From assembly GCF_001299475.1 (NCBI RefSeq), contig NZ_CYUJ01000003.1:1-64000 (forward strand): DNA of 64,000 bases. Reading direction: 5' to 3'. Below the pieces are notes generated by a model, which ran no database searches, had not been told where the DNA came from, and worked only from the letters and a program-made list of their open reading frames with translations. The position numbers were made by a program, and so were the translations under genes. The DNA comes from Neofamilia massiliensis. Lineage in GTDB: Bacteria > Bacillota > Clostridia > Tissierellales > Peptoniphilaceae. Each line of letters opens with the position of its first letter. Within the stretch, counting starts at the first letter, position 1. Shown here in pieces: positions 30,105 to 39,340 of this stretch.

Positions 30105-30459
30105 AAGACATTCACTAGATGATATTTCTAAAAAAACGAAAAATAAAGAGAAAAATAGAAAGAGAAATCGCATTTTAAATTTCAGGGTTTCTGAAGAAGA
30201 ATATGATTTAATAAACAAAAAGATTGAAATAAGCGGACTTAAAAAGCAAGATTATTTTATTCAAATGTTATTAAATCACGAAGTTAAGTTGGTAAGTGAT
30301 TACAGACTTTCTGATAATATAGCCAAAGAAATATTTCAACTAGCAAAAGTTATTAAAAAGTTTGGAAAACTAGATGACGATGAAGCTGATATTTTAATCT
30401 ATGTTTTAGAAATATATGAAGAAATCAAAAAAGAAAAAAGCCCCTACTACAAAGAGTAA
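30097..30459 (+). CDS. RHH-type protein, MobC-like
   Basis: A 120-residue protein. A very basic N-terminus (residues 8-28) precedes a ribbon-helix-helix segment LNFRVSEEEYDLINKKIEISGL typical of MobC-like and other mobilisation accessory proteins. It overlaps the integrase end by 8 bases. A second, clearer MobC lies next to the relaxase, so this one may instead regulate replication or excision. Function tentative. Confidence 0.65.
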   Translation: MFRRHSLDDISKKTKNKEKNRKRNRILNFRVSEEEYDLINKKIEISGLKKQDYFIQMLLNHEVKLVSDYRLSDNIAKEIFQLAKVIKKFGKLDDDEADILIYVLEIYEEIKKEKSPYYKE

Positions 30460-30467
30460 AGGCATAC

Positions 30468-30515
30468 ACTCCTGTGAGAAGTGTTCTCTAGACAAGTTCA
30501 TTTTACCACAGGAGT
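30468..30515. repeat. Large inverted repeat before the 25-codon ORF and vapE
   Basis: Perfect 9-base arms ACTCCTGTG and CACAGGAGT enclose 30 bases that contain a nested hairpin GAGAA-GTG-TTCTC. There is no proper U-run after it (CTTATTTAT). It may be an attenuator, an RNA processing site or a protein site in the leader of the vapE transcript. Confidence 0.6.
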
Positions 30516-30542
30516 CTTATTTATACCAGACAGGAGGATAAA

Positions 30543-30620
30543 ATGAAAAATAAATATAAAAATTTGAAGAGATTAGTTACTTGTAAAAAGAAAAGGAGTA
30601 AGCCTTATGACAGATATTAA
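30543..30620 (+). CDS. 25-residue basic peptide ORF overlapping vapE
   Basis: ATG behind an excellent AGGAGGATAAA site, encoding 25 residues rich in Lys and Arg (MKNKYKNLKRLVTCKKKR and onward). Its last 14 bases overlap the vapE start codon at 30607 in another frame. It looks like a leader or coupling ORF that controls vapE translation. No homologue is recognised, so expression is inferred only from the ribosome binding site. Confidence 0.45.
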   Translation: MKNKYKNLKRLVTCKKKRSKPYDRY

Positions 30621-32067
30621 ATTAAAATTCCCAGAAATAGATCAGACTTACGCTTTTTTAGACTTGCAAACTACAGATAAAGGGACGGTTAGACAAATTA
30701 CTGGGAATATTGTAACTGCTATTTTAAATCCAAAATATTGCCAAAACCAAAAAATAATTGATGGACAAATATTCTTTGATAAATTTACCAATGAAATAAA
30801 ATTCCAGGGGAAAATTATCGGAGAAAGAAATATAAAGGAAAATCAAATACGACTTTGGGATGATTCTTTGAACAATAGATTAGGCTTAGAGATAGAAAAA
30901 CATTTTGGAATTAATTATAATGCCAATAAAATGTGGGAAGCTATTCGTTTTGTATCTCACCAATATGAAGTGAGTCCGCCAAAGCAGTATCTTCAAAATC
31001 TAAAATGGAATGGAGATAAGAATGCCATTAGAAAACTTTTACCAAAGTATTTAGGAGCAGATGATACAGAGCTTAACAATTGGATAATGGAACATATGAT
31101 ATTGGGCATGATAAAAAGAATTTTTAATCCAGGATCTAAGTTTGATGAGATGATTGTTTTAGTTGGTGGGCAAGGTATAGGCAAATCGACTTTTGCAAGA
31201 TATTTGTCCATAACAGATGATTGGTTTTGTACAATAGAAAACATTCAAGGTAAGGATGCTGTCATGAACCTTATGGGTAAAACTGTTGTTGAAATTGAAG
31301 AATTTGTTGCTTTAAGAAATGCAAAATCGGCTAATGAAGCTAAATCTTTTTTATCCAAACTAAGTGATAGAATAAGAATACCTTACGAAAAATATGCAAC
31401 AGATGTGCCAAGAACTTGTATCTTCATAGGTACATTAAACGAAAGAACTTTTCTTAATGACCATACTGGAGAAAGAAGATATTTACCTGTTGAATGTAAC
31501 CCGAATAAAAGAATAAGGACTATATATCCTGATAAAAATAATAAAGAAAAAATCTCAGACAAAGAATATATATCTAGCATAAGAGAAGATTTTAATCAGG
31601 CACTGGCCTTGGGATATGAAATTTTTAAAAACAAGACTCACTCATGGACTATACCAAAAAATCTTCTAAAAGACTTGTATAAGGAGCAAGAAAAATTCAA
31701 ATATCTAAACCCAGATGTGGAAGATATTAGATATTTCTTAGAAGAATATAAGCCCAAAAGTGCAGATCCTAATATAACTTGTTTCAAAGAACTAACCATG
31801 CAAGGCTACCAAATAAAATCAAAATCTTTTTCAGAGATTATGGATAATTATTTCCAAGAATGGATTCCAGTTAGGTCATCAAAGACCAAGAGAATATCAC
31901 CAAGTGGAGTCTCAATCCCAGTAAAACTATATTATGAAAAGAAAACAGAAAATGAAACTGACTTTATAGAAGTTGATAAGAATTTGTTGCCAGAAGAATG
32001 GCAAAAAGAAAATCAATTAAAAATAGATACAGCAAATCAAGTGAAAGATATAAATGTAACTTTGTAA
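30607..32067 (+). CDS. VapE-family replication helicase (virulence-associated E domain)
   Basis: A 486-residue P-loop ATPase. The Walker A GGQGIGKST is near residue 190, followed by VVEIEEF (Walker B) and the VapE landmark TLNERTFLNDHTGERRYLPV. VapE-type helicase/primase proteins start replication of phage satellites and integrated elements. The start is fixed by overlap with the short upstream ORF and a weak AAGGAGTAAGCC site. In this element it most likely drives replication after excision. Confidence 0.88.
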   Translation: MTDIKLKFPEIDQTYAFLDLQTTDKGTVRQITGNIVTAILNPKYCQNQKIIDGQIFFDKFTNEIKFQGKIIGERNIKENQIRLWDDSLNNRLGLEIEKHFGINYNANKMWEAIRFVSHQYEVSPPKQYLQNLKWNGDKNAIRKLLPKYLGADDTELNNWIMEHMILGMIKRIFNPGSKFDEMIVLVGGQGIGKSTFARYLSITDDWFCTIENIQGKDAVMNLMGKTVVEIEEFVALRNAKSANEAKSFLSKLSDRIRIPYEKYATDVPRTCIFIGTLNERTFLNDHTGERRYLPVECNPNKRIRTIYPDKNNKEKISDKEYISSIREDFNQALALGYEIFKNKTHSWTIPKNLLKDLYKEQEKFKYLNPDVEDIRYFLEEYKPKSADPNITCFKELTMQGYQIKSKSFSEIMDNYFQEWIPVRSSKTKRISPSGVSIPVKLYYEKKTENETDFIEVDKNLLPEEWQKENQLKIDTANQVKDINVTL

Positions 32068-32269
32068 CTTGTAACCCACCGTTATAAATCTTCTTAAATT
32101 AGGATTACATTAATTAATGGCTTGATAATAAGGGGTTGAAACAGACTCTTAAAACAAGCTTGCCTAATTTTGGAAGTTTTTATTTTATAAGTTACAGTTA
32201 CACTTATTAATTTCTATTTGAAAAATTATGGAAAATCAAATTAAAGACTTGTTAATAATAGCAAGCACA

Positions 32270-32363
32270 GTAAGTGAGTACTCACTTACGAAAAAATCAA
32301 AAAATCAATAGCTTTTAAGGCTATATAATTTTATGATTTTTACCTTGTTAGGGAGAACCCTAA
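32270..32363. other. Candidate oriT region
   Basis: A 328-base gap before mobC (32068-32395) holds a perfect 20-base palindrome GTAAGTGAGTACTCACTTAC (32270-32289), then a hairpin ATAGC-TTTTAAG-GCTAT (32308-32324) and TTAGGG-AGAA-CCCTAA (32348-32363). Inverted repeats directly upstream of mobC and a relaxase are the usual layout of an origin of transfer, and TAAGTG arms occur in several Gram-positive oriTs. The nick site cannot be placed by eye. Confidence 0.55.
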
Positions 32364-32395
32364 GACCCCAAAAGATATGAGCAAAGGAGAAAATT

Positions 32396-32752
32396 ATGGA
32401 TAATAGAACAAGAAAAAATCAACTTAAAATATATTTAACAGATGAAGAAAAAGAAATTTTTGAAAAGAAAATGAAACTTGCAAATTGTAAAACAATGTCC
32501 CATTTTCTTAGAAAATGTGTATTAGAAAAAGAGATATATGTTGTAGATTTAGAACCATTTAGAAACCTACAATGGCTACTTTCAAATGCAACAAATAATA
32601 TAAACCAAATTGCAAAAGCTACTAATACAACTGGAATTATTTACAAAAATGAAATCGAATCAATGAATAAACAGATAGAAAAATTATCAAAAGAAATATG
32701 GCAGATCCATTCCTTACTTCTTAATAAGTCAAAAGGAAATTATGGTGATTAG
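32396..32752 (+). CDS. mobC: Mobilisation relaxosome protein MobC
   Basis: A 118-residue RHH protein: QLKIYLTDEEKEIFEKKMKLANCKTMSHFLRKCVL, then NLQWLLSNATNNINQIAKATN, the conserved MobC core, and a coiled tail. MobC binds oriT and helps the relaxase open the DNA. An ATG lies behind AAAGGAGAAAATT. It overlaps the relaxase frame. Confidence 0.87.
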   Translation: MDNRTRKNQLKIYLTDEEKEIFEKKMKLANCKTMSHFLRKCVLEKEIYVVDLEPFRNLQWLLSNATNNINQIAKATNTTGIIYKNEIESMNKQIEKLSKEIWQIHSLLLNKSKGNYGD

Positions 32753-32753
32753 T

Positions 32754-34085
32754 ATGGCAATTACAAAAATACATCCTATAAAATCAACTCTAAATTTGGC
32801 AATAGACTATATAACTAAGAGTGAAAAAACTGATGAAAAAGTCTTGGTATCTTCATTTAAATGTTATCCATATACTGCTCTTATACACTTTATAACAACA
32901 CGAGAAGATAATGATACTAAAGGTACAGTTTTGGCTAGACATTTAATCCAATCTTTTCTACCAGGAGAGGTTGATCCTATAAAAGCTCACGAAATTGGAA
33001 TGGAATTATGTAAGAAAATTTTAAAAGAAGATTATGAATTTGTTTTTGCAACTCATATAGATAGAGGGCATATCCACAACCATATAATCTTTAATAATGT
33101 TAAATACAAGACTGGCAAATGCTACCAATCTAACAAAAAATCTTACCACAAAATCAGGTATCAAAGTGACGAATTATGTAAAGAAAATAAGCTTTCAGTC
33201 ATTGATGAATACTATGAAGTTTACAAAAGAAAATATAAAACTGCTGGTAAGTCTTGGTACGAATATGACCAAAACAAGAAAGGAAATTCTTGGAAGTCTA
33301 AACTGCAATTTGATATAGACAGAATGATTAATAAGTCTAACTCGTGGGAAGAATTTTTAGAAAATATGAAATCTCTTGATTATGAAATTAAGTTTGGTAA
33401 ACACATTGCTTTTCGTCATAAAGATAAGAAAAGATTTACAAGAGCTAAGACTATCGGAGAAGATTATACTGAGGAAAAAATCAAAGAAAGAATAGATTTA
33501 GCTATTAAAAACAAAGCTAATCCTATTAAAAAACGAGTAGGAAATGTTATTGATATATCTACTAATGAAAAAGCTCAATTCTCTAAAGGCTATGAAGTTT
33601 GGGCAAGAAAACACAATATCAAAACTATGGCTGATTCAATAATTAAACTTAGAGAACAAGGAATTAATTCAATTACTCAACTCGATGATCTAATCAAAAA
33701 ATCTGCTGATGATAGACAAGAATTGTTAAATAAAATAAAGAAAATTGAAACTGATATGAAGAGTTTATCCCAAGATATGGAAAATATAAATACTATAAAT
33801 AAGTATCGTGAAATCTATAAATACCACAAGAAAAATCCTGAAGATAAGCAATTTGCAGATGAGTATTATAGTGAACTTTCTGTCTATAAAATAGCTGCTA
33901 AAGAAATATTAGAAAGATATAAAAAGCTACCAAATACAAAAGAAATACTATCAAACCTCGATAAATTGCAAGAAAAAAAGAACACTCTTATGCAAGAGTA
34001 TTCTAAGTCAAATGATTTATTTTATGAGTTGAATCAGTGTATGAAAAACTATGAGAATTATACGGATAAGGAAGTAGAGAGATGA
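32754..34085 (+). CDS. mobA: Relaxase (MobA / MOBP-type mobilisation nuclease)
   Basis: A protein of about 443 residues. The first ~250 form the relaxase domain: MAITKIHPIKSTLNLAIDYI at the N-terminus with the candidate catalytic Tyr, and the metal-binding HIDRGHIHNHI (HxDxxHxHNH; His about 101). The C-terminal ~150 residues are coiled coil. Start at 32754 matches relatives; an in-frame ATG at 32742 inside mobC is also usable. It nicks oriT and leads transfer through a helper's channel. It ends 2 bases before the convergent TrlF-like gene. Confidence 0.92.
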   Translation: MAITKIHPIKSTLNLAIDYITKSEKTDEKVLVSSFKCYPYTALIHFITTREDNDTKGTVLARHLIQSFLPGEVDPIKAHEIGMELCKKILKEDYEFVFATHIDRGHIHNHIIFNNVKYKTGKCYQSNKKSYHKIRYQSDELCKENKLSVIDEYYEVYKRKYKTAGKSWYEYDQNKKGNSWKSKLQFDIDRMINKSNSWEEFLENMKSLDYEIKFGKHIAFRHKDKKRFTRAKTIGEDYTEEKIKERIDLAIKNKANPIKKRVGNVIDISTNEKAQFSKGYEVWARKHNIKTMADSIIKLREQGINSITQLDDLIKKSADDRQELLNKIKKIETDMKSLSQDMENINTINKYREIYKYHKKNPEDKQFADEYYSELSVYKIAAKEILERYKKLPNTKEILSNLDKLQEKKNTLMQEYSKSNDLFYELNQCMKNYENYTDKEVER

Positions 34086-34086
34086 T

Positions 34087-36660
34087 TTATATTTTATACT
34101 TCTTTTCCCTAATCTCAAATGCTTCTTTTCCACCTTCGAGGAGTTTTATTACATGTTGCTTCACATTATTCGAGTCAATAGAACCTATACCATTATCAAT
34201 AATTTTTCCTTTTCCATCTTCCTCATTTAATGTTACAATAAGTTCAGCATCTCCAAAGACTGGAATATTAGCATTATGCGTAGCAAATATATATTGTCTA
34301 TCTGATTTGAATTTTCTTATGGAATCCACAAAGCTCTCTGCAATATATGAATTGTCCAGGTTGTCTTCCGGTTGATCTATGATTAATGGATCTGTATTTT
34401 CAACTAGTAATACGTTTAATAAAGCTGTACATTGCTGACCTTTTGATAAATTTCTCATGTTTTTAAAGGTACCATTGACATTTAATGATATCTCAGTTAT
34501 GTCATCTAGTTGCATTTCCTCAATTTCATATAAACTATTCTCATCCATAGTTAATATTTTACTTGCAGTATTGCTAGTAATACTGTAAATTTCAGATAAT
34601 TCAGTAGGTCTTTTCTTTATATTTTCAATAAAAGTTATACAATCAAAACCATCAAACTCGCTAATACCAGTTATTGATTTATCTCCTATCCCTTCTATCT
34701 TTTTTAGTTTAGTAAGTAATTTTTCTTTATTTTGAATTGGAAATGCAGTCACTTTAATTTTATTATCAAATTTATTCTTATTAATCTTTGCAACCTTTTT
34801 CTCCAAATCTCTAGCATAATTACTGTTGGCTTCTTTACATTTTTCTAAAATGTTTTTTCTTTTTTCTAACAACTCTGTCTTTCTAGATAAAAGAATCTCT
34901 TCTTTTTCTTTGTTTGGTCTAGAATTTTCTACTATACTAACTAAATTCCTGTATTCTTCTACAACTTCAATGTTGGTCTTATCTTGTATGCCTTCTATTT
35001 TACTTATTAATTTTGAGAATTCACTTTCTTTATTATTTTTATACTCACTCCAGTCTTCAACAACTTTATTGGAATTTAACATTAAATTCTCGTACTCATT
35101 TTTAATAGTTTCTTCACAGATAAGGACTTTATCATTGAATTCTTCTACCTTATTTTTTACTTTAGTATAAAATTGTATCGAATCACTTGAATCATCAGTA
35201 ACGTTAATTCTTTCTATGTTAATTTTATAGGAGGAAATTTTCTTGACTAATGACTCAATATAACTGTTCTCCTTTTCAAGTTCTACTATAGGCTTTAATT
35301 TCTCCTCAAATCCTATTTCATTATATTTTGATAGTTTTTCAATGTTTTTAGGCAATGCTCCTAAATCTTCACTTAATTTCTTAATTTCATCGTTAACTAG
35401 TTTTATCTCTTGAGTGTTTTCTTGCAATTCTTTATAGTACATACGTTTTTTATTTAAAACTTTATCATCGATTTTTATTAAACGTTTAACAATATTAGTA
35501 ATTGTCTCTGAAGATTTAATTGCATCGATTAATTCGTTTTGACCATAAATTTCTATCTTAGGCAAAAGATCTGTAACAGTTAATTCAGACAAACTGCCAT
35601 CTTCATTAAATACAGTAGTATTTTGATTATATCTTTTTACTAACTTATATTTTTGCCCATTAAGTGAATATGAAGATAAATAAATATTTATTTCTCCAGA
35701 GGTCCCTAAATTATTCTTAATCATGTCTTCAATTTCTTTTTCTAATTCTTTGTCATATGAGTAGTTTCCTAATACATATCTTATAAAAGTAATCAAAGTT
35801 GATTTTCCTGTACCTCTTCCACCTATTATAGTATTTAATTCATCAGAGAAATCTAGCTCCAGCCCATCTAAATAACCGCCTTTTACACATATTCTTGAAA
35901 TATAACTTTTATATTTGGTTTTTATAGAACTATTAAGCTTAATTCTTGATGTTGGATCTGTGAACGCTGACTTAAATGAAGCAAAGGTTAGTTCAGACAT
36001 TTTAATTAGCGTAGTTGCTGTCTCAAGTTTCAAATCTATTGGATTACAAATATCTTTAGCATTTATATATGCAATAGCATTTTTTCTTTTATATTGCGGT
36101 TCCTTATTCTTAATTATATTTTTATAATTTGGATCTATTTTTTCTTCACTATCTGGAATTTGAGCCGCTATTAATAATTCATTTATCCACACATGTTGTA
36201 ATTGACCTAGCTTTAAAATTCCATTATCACTAGTTATATGTGCAGCATACCAAAATCCATCATTTTCAGCTATCTTTTTAGCTATATCAATGCAGGATAA
36301 ATTACTTTTTTCTGTACCATTTTTTATTTCTGGCATTCCTAATTGTCCTAGAATACGGTTTAGCTCATTAGCATCTGTTTCTGGAGAGAATAGACAAACT
36401 ATATGAATTTTTTCTGCCGTAGATATTTCAAATCCTGGAAAAACTAAAATACCATTATCTGTTAGAAGTTTTCTTAGATTTTCTGCTCTTTCAACTGAAC
36501 CATGATCTGCTAAACCAACTACTCTAATATTTTCTTCTTTACATATATTTAAGATTTGTGTATTATATTCTGATTCTTCCATTTTGTCTTTCCCGCGATA
36601 TTGAGAGTATGCGCTTGGATTTACTTGCAAAGCACATTTGTAATATTGAGCGTATTTCAA
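34087..36660 (-). CDS. TrlF-like PHP/SMC-type ATPase (probable defence protein)
   Basis: An 857-residue protein. Residues 1-~260 resemble a PHP phosphoesterase domain with VVGLADHGSVERA and VFPGFEISTAEKIHIVCLF, but the usual first metal pair at the N-terminus reads CALQVN, so the metal site may be incomplete. Then comes an ABC/SMC-like ATPase: Walker A GGRGTGKST, about 350 residues of coiled coil, signature LSKGQQ, Walker B LIIDQPEDNLDN and a switch His in ATHNANIPV. The layout matches proteins called TrlF-family AAA-like ATPases, suspected in phage defence. Starts at TTG behind GGAGG, 50 bases after the FokI-type gene. Confidence 0.8.
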   Translation of the reverse strand: MKYAQYYKCALQVNPSAYSQYRGKDKMEESEYNTQILNICKEENIRVVGLADHGSVERAENLRKLLTDNGILVFPGFEISTAEKIHIVCLFSPETDANELNRILGQLGMPEIKNGTEKSNLSCIDIAKKIAENDGFWYAAHITSDNGILKLGQLQHVWINELLIAAQIPDSEEKIDPNYKNIIKNKEPQYKRKNAIAYINAKDICNPIDLKLETATTLIKMSELTFASFKSAFTDPTSRIKLNSSIKTKYKSYISRICVKGGYLDGLELDFSDELNTIIGGRGTGKSTLITFIRYVLGNYSYDKELEKEIEDMIKNNLGTSGEINIYLSSYSLNGQKYKLVKRYNQNTTVFNEDGSLSELTVTDLLPKIEIYGQNELIDAIKSSETITNIVKRLIKIDDKVLNKKRMYYKELQENTQEIKLVNDEIKKLSEDLGALPKNIEKLSKYNEIGFEEKLKPIVELEKENSYIESLVKKISSYKINIERINVTDDSSDSIQFYTKVKNKVEEFNDKVLICEETIKNEYENLMLNSNKVVEDWSEYKNNKESEFSKLISKIEGIQDKTNIEVVEEYRNLVSIVENSRPNKEKEEILLSRKTELLEKRKNILEKCKEANSNYARDLEKKVAKINKNKFDNKIKVTAFPIQNKEKLLTKLKKIEGIGDKSITGISEFDGFDCITFIENIKKRPTELSEIYSITSNTASKILTMDENSLYEIEEMQLDDITEISLNVNGTFKNMRNLSKGQQCTALLNVLLVENTDPLIIDQPEDNLDNSYIAESFVDSIRKFKSDRQYIFATHNANIPVFGDAELIVTLNEEDGKGKIIDNGIGSIDSNNVKQHVIKLLEGGKEAFEIREKKYKI

Positions 36661-36710
36661 AATTTAATCCTCCACTTAAATTTTATTTTTAATAAAAATA
36701 ATCCCTGTTA

Positions 36711-37430
36711 TTAAATCGAATAATGACTTTCTTCTTCAGCAGCTATTTTAACATTGCTATAATCAATAATATTTCCTACATATATCTCATCATTATCATA
36801 CATCGTAAATGAATCAACATAAGATAATCTCCCAGCTTTTAATTCTTCTGCAAAATACAGTAAATTTTCCACATTTATAGCTCCACCATTCACTCCAGTT
36901 CTGTTAGCTATATGTTTCAAATTATTTTTAAAGTTTCCTTTAAAGAAAGATGATACAAATAAATAGTTGAAATTTTTAACTTTGTCATCAAAGCTTTCCC
37001 ACCATTTATTTGAATTTATTTTTTTATCTCTAGTTTGATTTTCTTCAATATATCTAATCATTTCATCTGCTTGATTAATTGGTAAATTATATCCAGTAGA
37101 GTAAGCCTTATTATCTATAATAACGCCATTAATATCATAAGATATAATTCCATCTGGTTTTCTGCTTTCTCCAAGACGTACGCCCTTAAATTTAAGCTCA
37201 TTAATTAAAAGGTCTATTGTTTGAATTTCAAAATCTCGATTTGCAGTTCCATCATAAGCTAAATCAATTAGTGCTAGATATCTGTGGTCAACATATTTTA
37301 ATTTATCTCTTACTTTATCCTTTAATTCTAGTACATTTGTCTTAGAAATCTTAGTTCTAGGTATTTCTAATTTTATAATGTTATCATCAATTACATAACC
37401 ATTCCTACTATGTTTAAGTGATAGACCCAT
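36711..37430 (-). CDS. FokI-type endonuclease, cleavage domain (second frame)
   Basis: The 239 residues from the first ATG match the FokI nuclease domain very closely: LKYVDHRYLALIDLA, GESRKPDGI, VIIDNKAYSTGYNLPI, QADEMIRYIEENQTR, NKWWESF and FLFVSSFFKGNF. The catalytic Asp in RKPDG and the Asp and Lys in IDNK are kept. The frame is open upstream to 37490, where it reads NIDESITTIEDELKV, the end of the FokI recognition region. It is therefore the 3' part of the gene starting at 38481, out of frame by one base. Alone it would lack DNA recognition. Confidence 0.9.
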   Translation of the reverse strand: MGLSLKHSRNGYVIDDNIIKLEIPRTKISKTNVLELKDKVRDKLKYVDHRYLALIDLAYDGTANRDFEIQTIDLLINELKFKGVRLGESRKPDGIISYDINGVIIDNKAYSTGYNLPINQADEMIRYIEENQTRDKKINSNKWWESFDDKVKNFNYLFVSSFFKGNFKNNLKHIANRTGVNGGAINVENLLYFAEELKAGRLSYVDSFTMYDNDEIYVGNIIDYSNVKIAAEEESHYSI

Positions 37431-37476
37431 TGCTTCAATAACTTTTAGTTCGTCTTCTATAGTTGTAATGCTCTCA

Positions 37477-38481
37477 TCAATATTTTTTTTCTAATAAATA
37501 AGCCTTAATATCTTCTAAATTTCTTTCTCTGTTGTTAATAGCTTTAATTGTATATCCACGTCTGTTTCTAATATAATCTCTATCTTTACCCTTGGTTGCT
37601 AGCATTTGCCAATAAACAATTTTATCAGTCTTTGGATATGAAGATAATCCCCTTGCTCTTTTAAGTTCTTTTATACCATTCAAAGTAATTCTATAGGAAT
37701 GGCCTATGTTGACCTTGTATTCAACACCTCCGATTTTAGTTGAAACTTCTTTTCCAATTCTTTGCACAAGTCCAACTTTAGATAACCAGCCCGAAATCAT
37801 TCTTGCATATTTATCAGCTGATCCCTCTGTGTTTGATCGAATACTTACTTTGTCTGTTTCAGAAGCAAGTTCTATTGCTTGAATATATAAATCTTGAGGA
37901 ATTGATGTAAAACCAGCTTCTCCAAGTCCACCTAATTGCTTACCAAGTTCAAATTTTGTTAAATGGTCTCCACTTTCCAATAAAGTTAAAATTCTTACAG
38001 CTGGTGGGTATGACAAAAAGGCTGAAATTAGTATTTCTTTATCTGAATCTTCAGAATTAGATTTTACAAACTTTTCTCCTAGTTTTGTTATAGAGACTGT
38101 ATCATTTTCTGTATCATAATCTAAAAGTCCTATGGATATTCCCCATCTTAAAAATCCATCAGCAGTCCAATCATCTGTATAAGCTCTACCACCTTGTGTT
38201 GTAATAGCAGCTTGAACAATACCACTACACTCAGCATCAGCTCTTTTCTGACCTGATTTTATACCATGACCTTTTAATAAAACATAGTCCATTTCAAGTG
38301 GATCTTTTTTCATTTCTGAAATGAGTTTATTTTGTAAATCTAAATCTTTTACTAATTTAGGAAGTTTAGTATTTAAGATTTCCTTGTATATATCGGTATT
38401 TTTATCAAAAACAGAAACTACATTTTTTAAATTTTCAAAACTTGATGGATTTTGTATCCAGCCTAATGTTCTTTCTGCCAT
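37477..38481 (-). CDS. FokI-type endonuclease, DNA-recognition domains (first frame, interrupted)
   Basis: The 334 residues align with FokI D1 and D2: LGWIQNPSSFENLKNVVSVFD, DGFLRWGISIGLLDYD, SYPPAVRILTLLESGDHLTKFELGK (parts), SADKYARMISGWLSKVGLV and YWQMLATKGKDRDYIRNRRG. It stops at 37477 just after GAAAAAAAAT. With seven rather than eight A's the frame runs straight into the nuclease frame and gives a 589-residue protein, the size of FokI (about 580). This could be a true null, phase variation, transcript slippage or a sequencing error. FokI itself recognises GGATG and cuts 9/13 bases away. ATG behind AGGAGGAAAT. Confidence 0.9.
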   Translation of the reverse strand: MAERTLGWIQNPSSFENLKNVVSVFDKNTDIYKEILNTKLPKLVKDLDLQNKLISEMKKDPLEMDYVLLKGHGIKSGQKRADAECSGIVQAAITTQGGRAYTDDWTADGFLRWGISIGLLDYDTENDTVSITKLGEKFVKSNSEDSDKEILISAFLSYPPAVRILTLLESGDHLTKFELGKQLGGLGEAGFTSIPQDLYIQAIELASETDKVSIRSNTEGSADKYARMISGWLSKVGLVQRIGKEVSTKIGGVEYKVNIGHSYRITLNGIKELKRARGLSSYPKTDKIVYWQMLATKGKDRDYIRNRRGYTIKAINNRERNLEDIKAYLLEKKY

Positions 38482-38489
38482 ATTTCCTC

Positions 38490-39338
38490 CTAGTAATTTG
38501 TAATCAAAACTTCTTTGGTTTCGCCTAGCTTATTACGTTGATAATTACTGTTTGAGTAATTTATCTTTAACAAGTGAACTTTATATTTTCCACTCCACTC
38601 TTGTAACTCTTTATTAGCTAATCCATTATTAAAAAATACATTTGATAATGCAAACTTAATATTTCTATCATTTAATTCATCTAATATCTCAAATAAAGCT
38701 AGATCATCATCAAGAGTCCAGCCTTCAAATCCTCTTTTACCATCATTATATGAACCTACAGAGCTTCTATAAGGTGGGTCACAATATACAAAGTCCGAAC
38801 TTTTAATTTTAGAGAAATCAAATTCTTTGAAATTCTTATTGCTAAATTCTATGTTGAAAAGTTTGTCTCTAAAAGAAGTAAGTCTATTTTTCATATTTTC
38901 ATTAAAGCTACTCCTATTAGTTCCAGCAGGGTTATTATAGTCATGATTTGAATTAAACCTAAACTGGTAATTAAAGGAATAACACATCAGAACATATAGC
39001 AAAAGAGGGTCTTTGTTTTTATTATAATATTCTCTAAATTCATAATATGATTCTTTGTTTTCCTTCGATAGATTAAATTTACTTATTACATCATCAATAT
39101 TTCTTAACAACTCTTTGCTATCAGTCTTTTTAAACATTTCTAAAATTTCAATTACAAAATAATTTATATCATTAGCTATTTTCCTATTAGCTTTAACATT
39201 AACAGAAACATCTAAGCCACCACAAAAAACGTCATAAAAAGTGTCTATATTTTGAGGAAATAGAGGCAATATTTGAGCTAATAACCTATGCTTATTTCCA
39301 ATGTAATTAAATGGTGATTTTATATAATTCTCGCTCAT
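38490..39338 (-). CDS. D12-class adenine-N6 DNA methyltransferase, FokI-type M2
   Basis: A 282-residue methyltransferase: SAM-binding SPFNYIGNKHRLL and DVFCGGLDVSVN (motif I), catalytic DPPY in FVYCDPPYRSS, and a variable region typical of the Dam/M.FokI class. FokI needs two different adenine methylations because GGATG is asymmetric. M.FokI carries two such domains in one chain; here they are two genes. This one corresponds to the C-terminal half. It ends 8 bases before the endonuclease start. Confidence 0.9.
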   Translation of the reverse strand: MSENYIKSPFNYIGNKHRLLAQILPLFPQNIDTFYDVFCGGLDVSVNVKANRKIANDINYFVIEILEMFKKTDSKELLRNIDDVISKFNLSKENKESYYEFREYYNKNKDPLLLYVLMCYSFNYQFRFNSNHDYNNPAGTNRSSFNENMKNRLTSFRDKLFNIEFSNKNFKEFDFSKIKSSDFVYCDPPYRSSVGSYNDGKRGFEGWTLDDDLALFEILDELNDRNIKFALSNVFFNNGLANKELQEWSGKYKVHLLKINYSNSNYQRNKLGETKEVLITNY

Positions 39339-39340
39339 AA

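Noticed and set aside
32229-32312. 27-codon frame (MENQIKDLLIIAS...) spanning the palindrome before mobC
   Set aside because: No ribosome binding site; the palindrome better explains the sequence.
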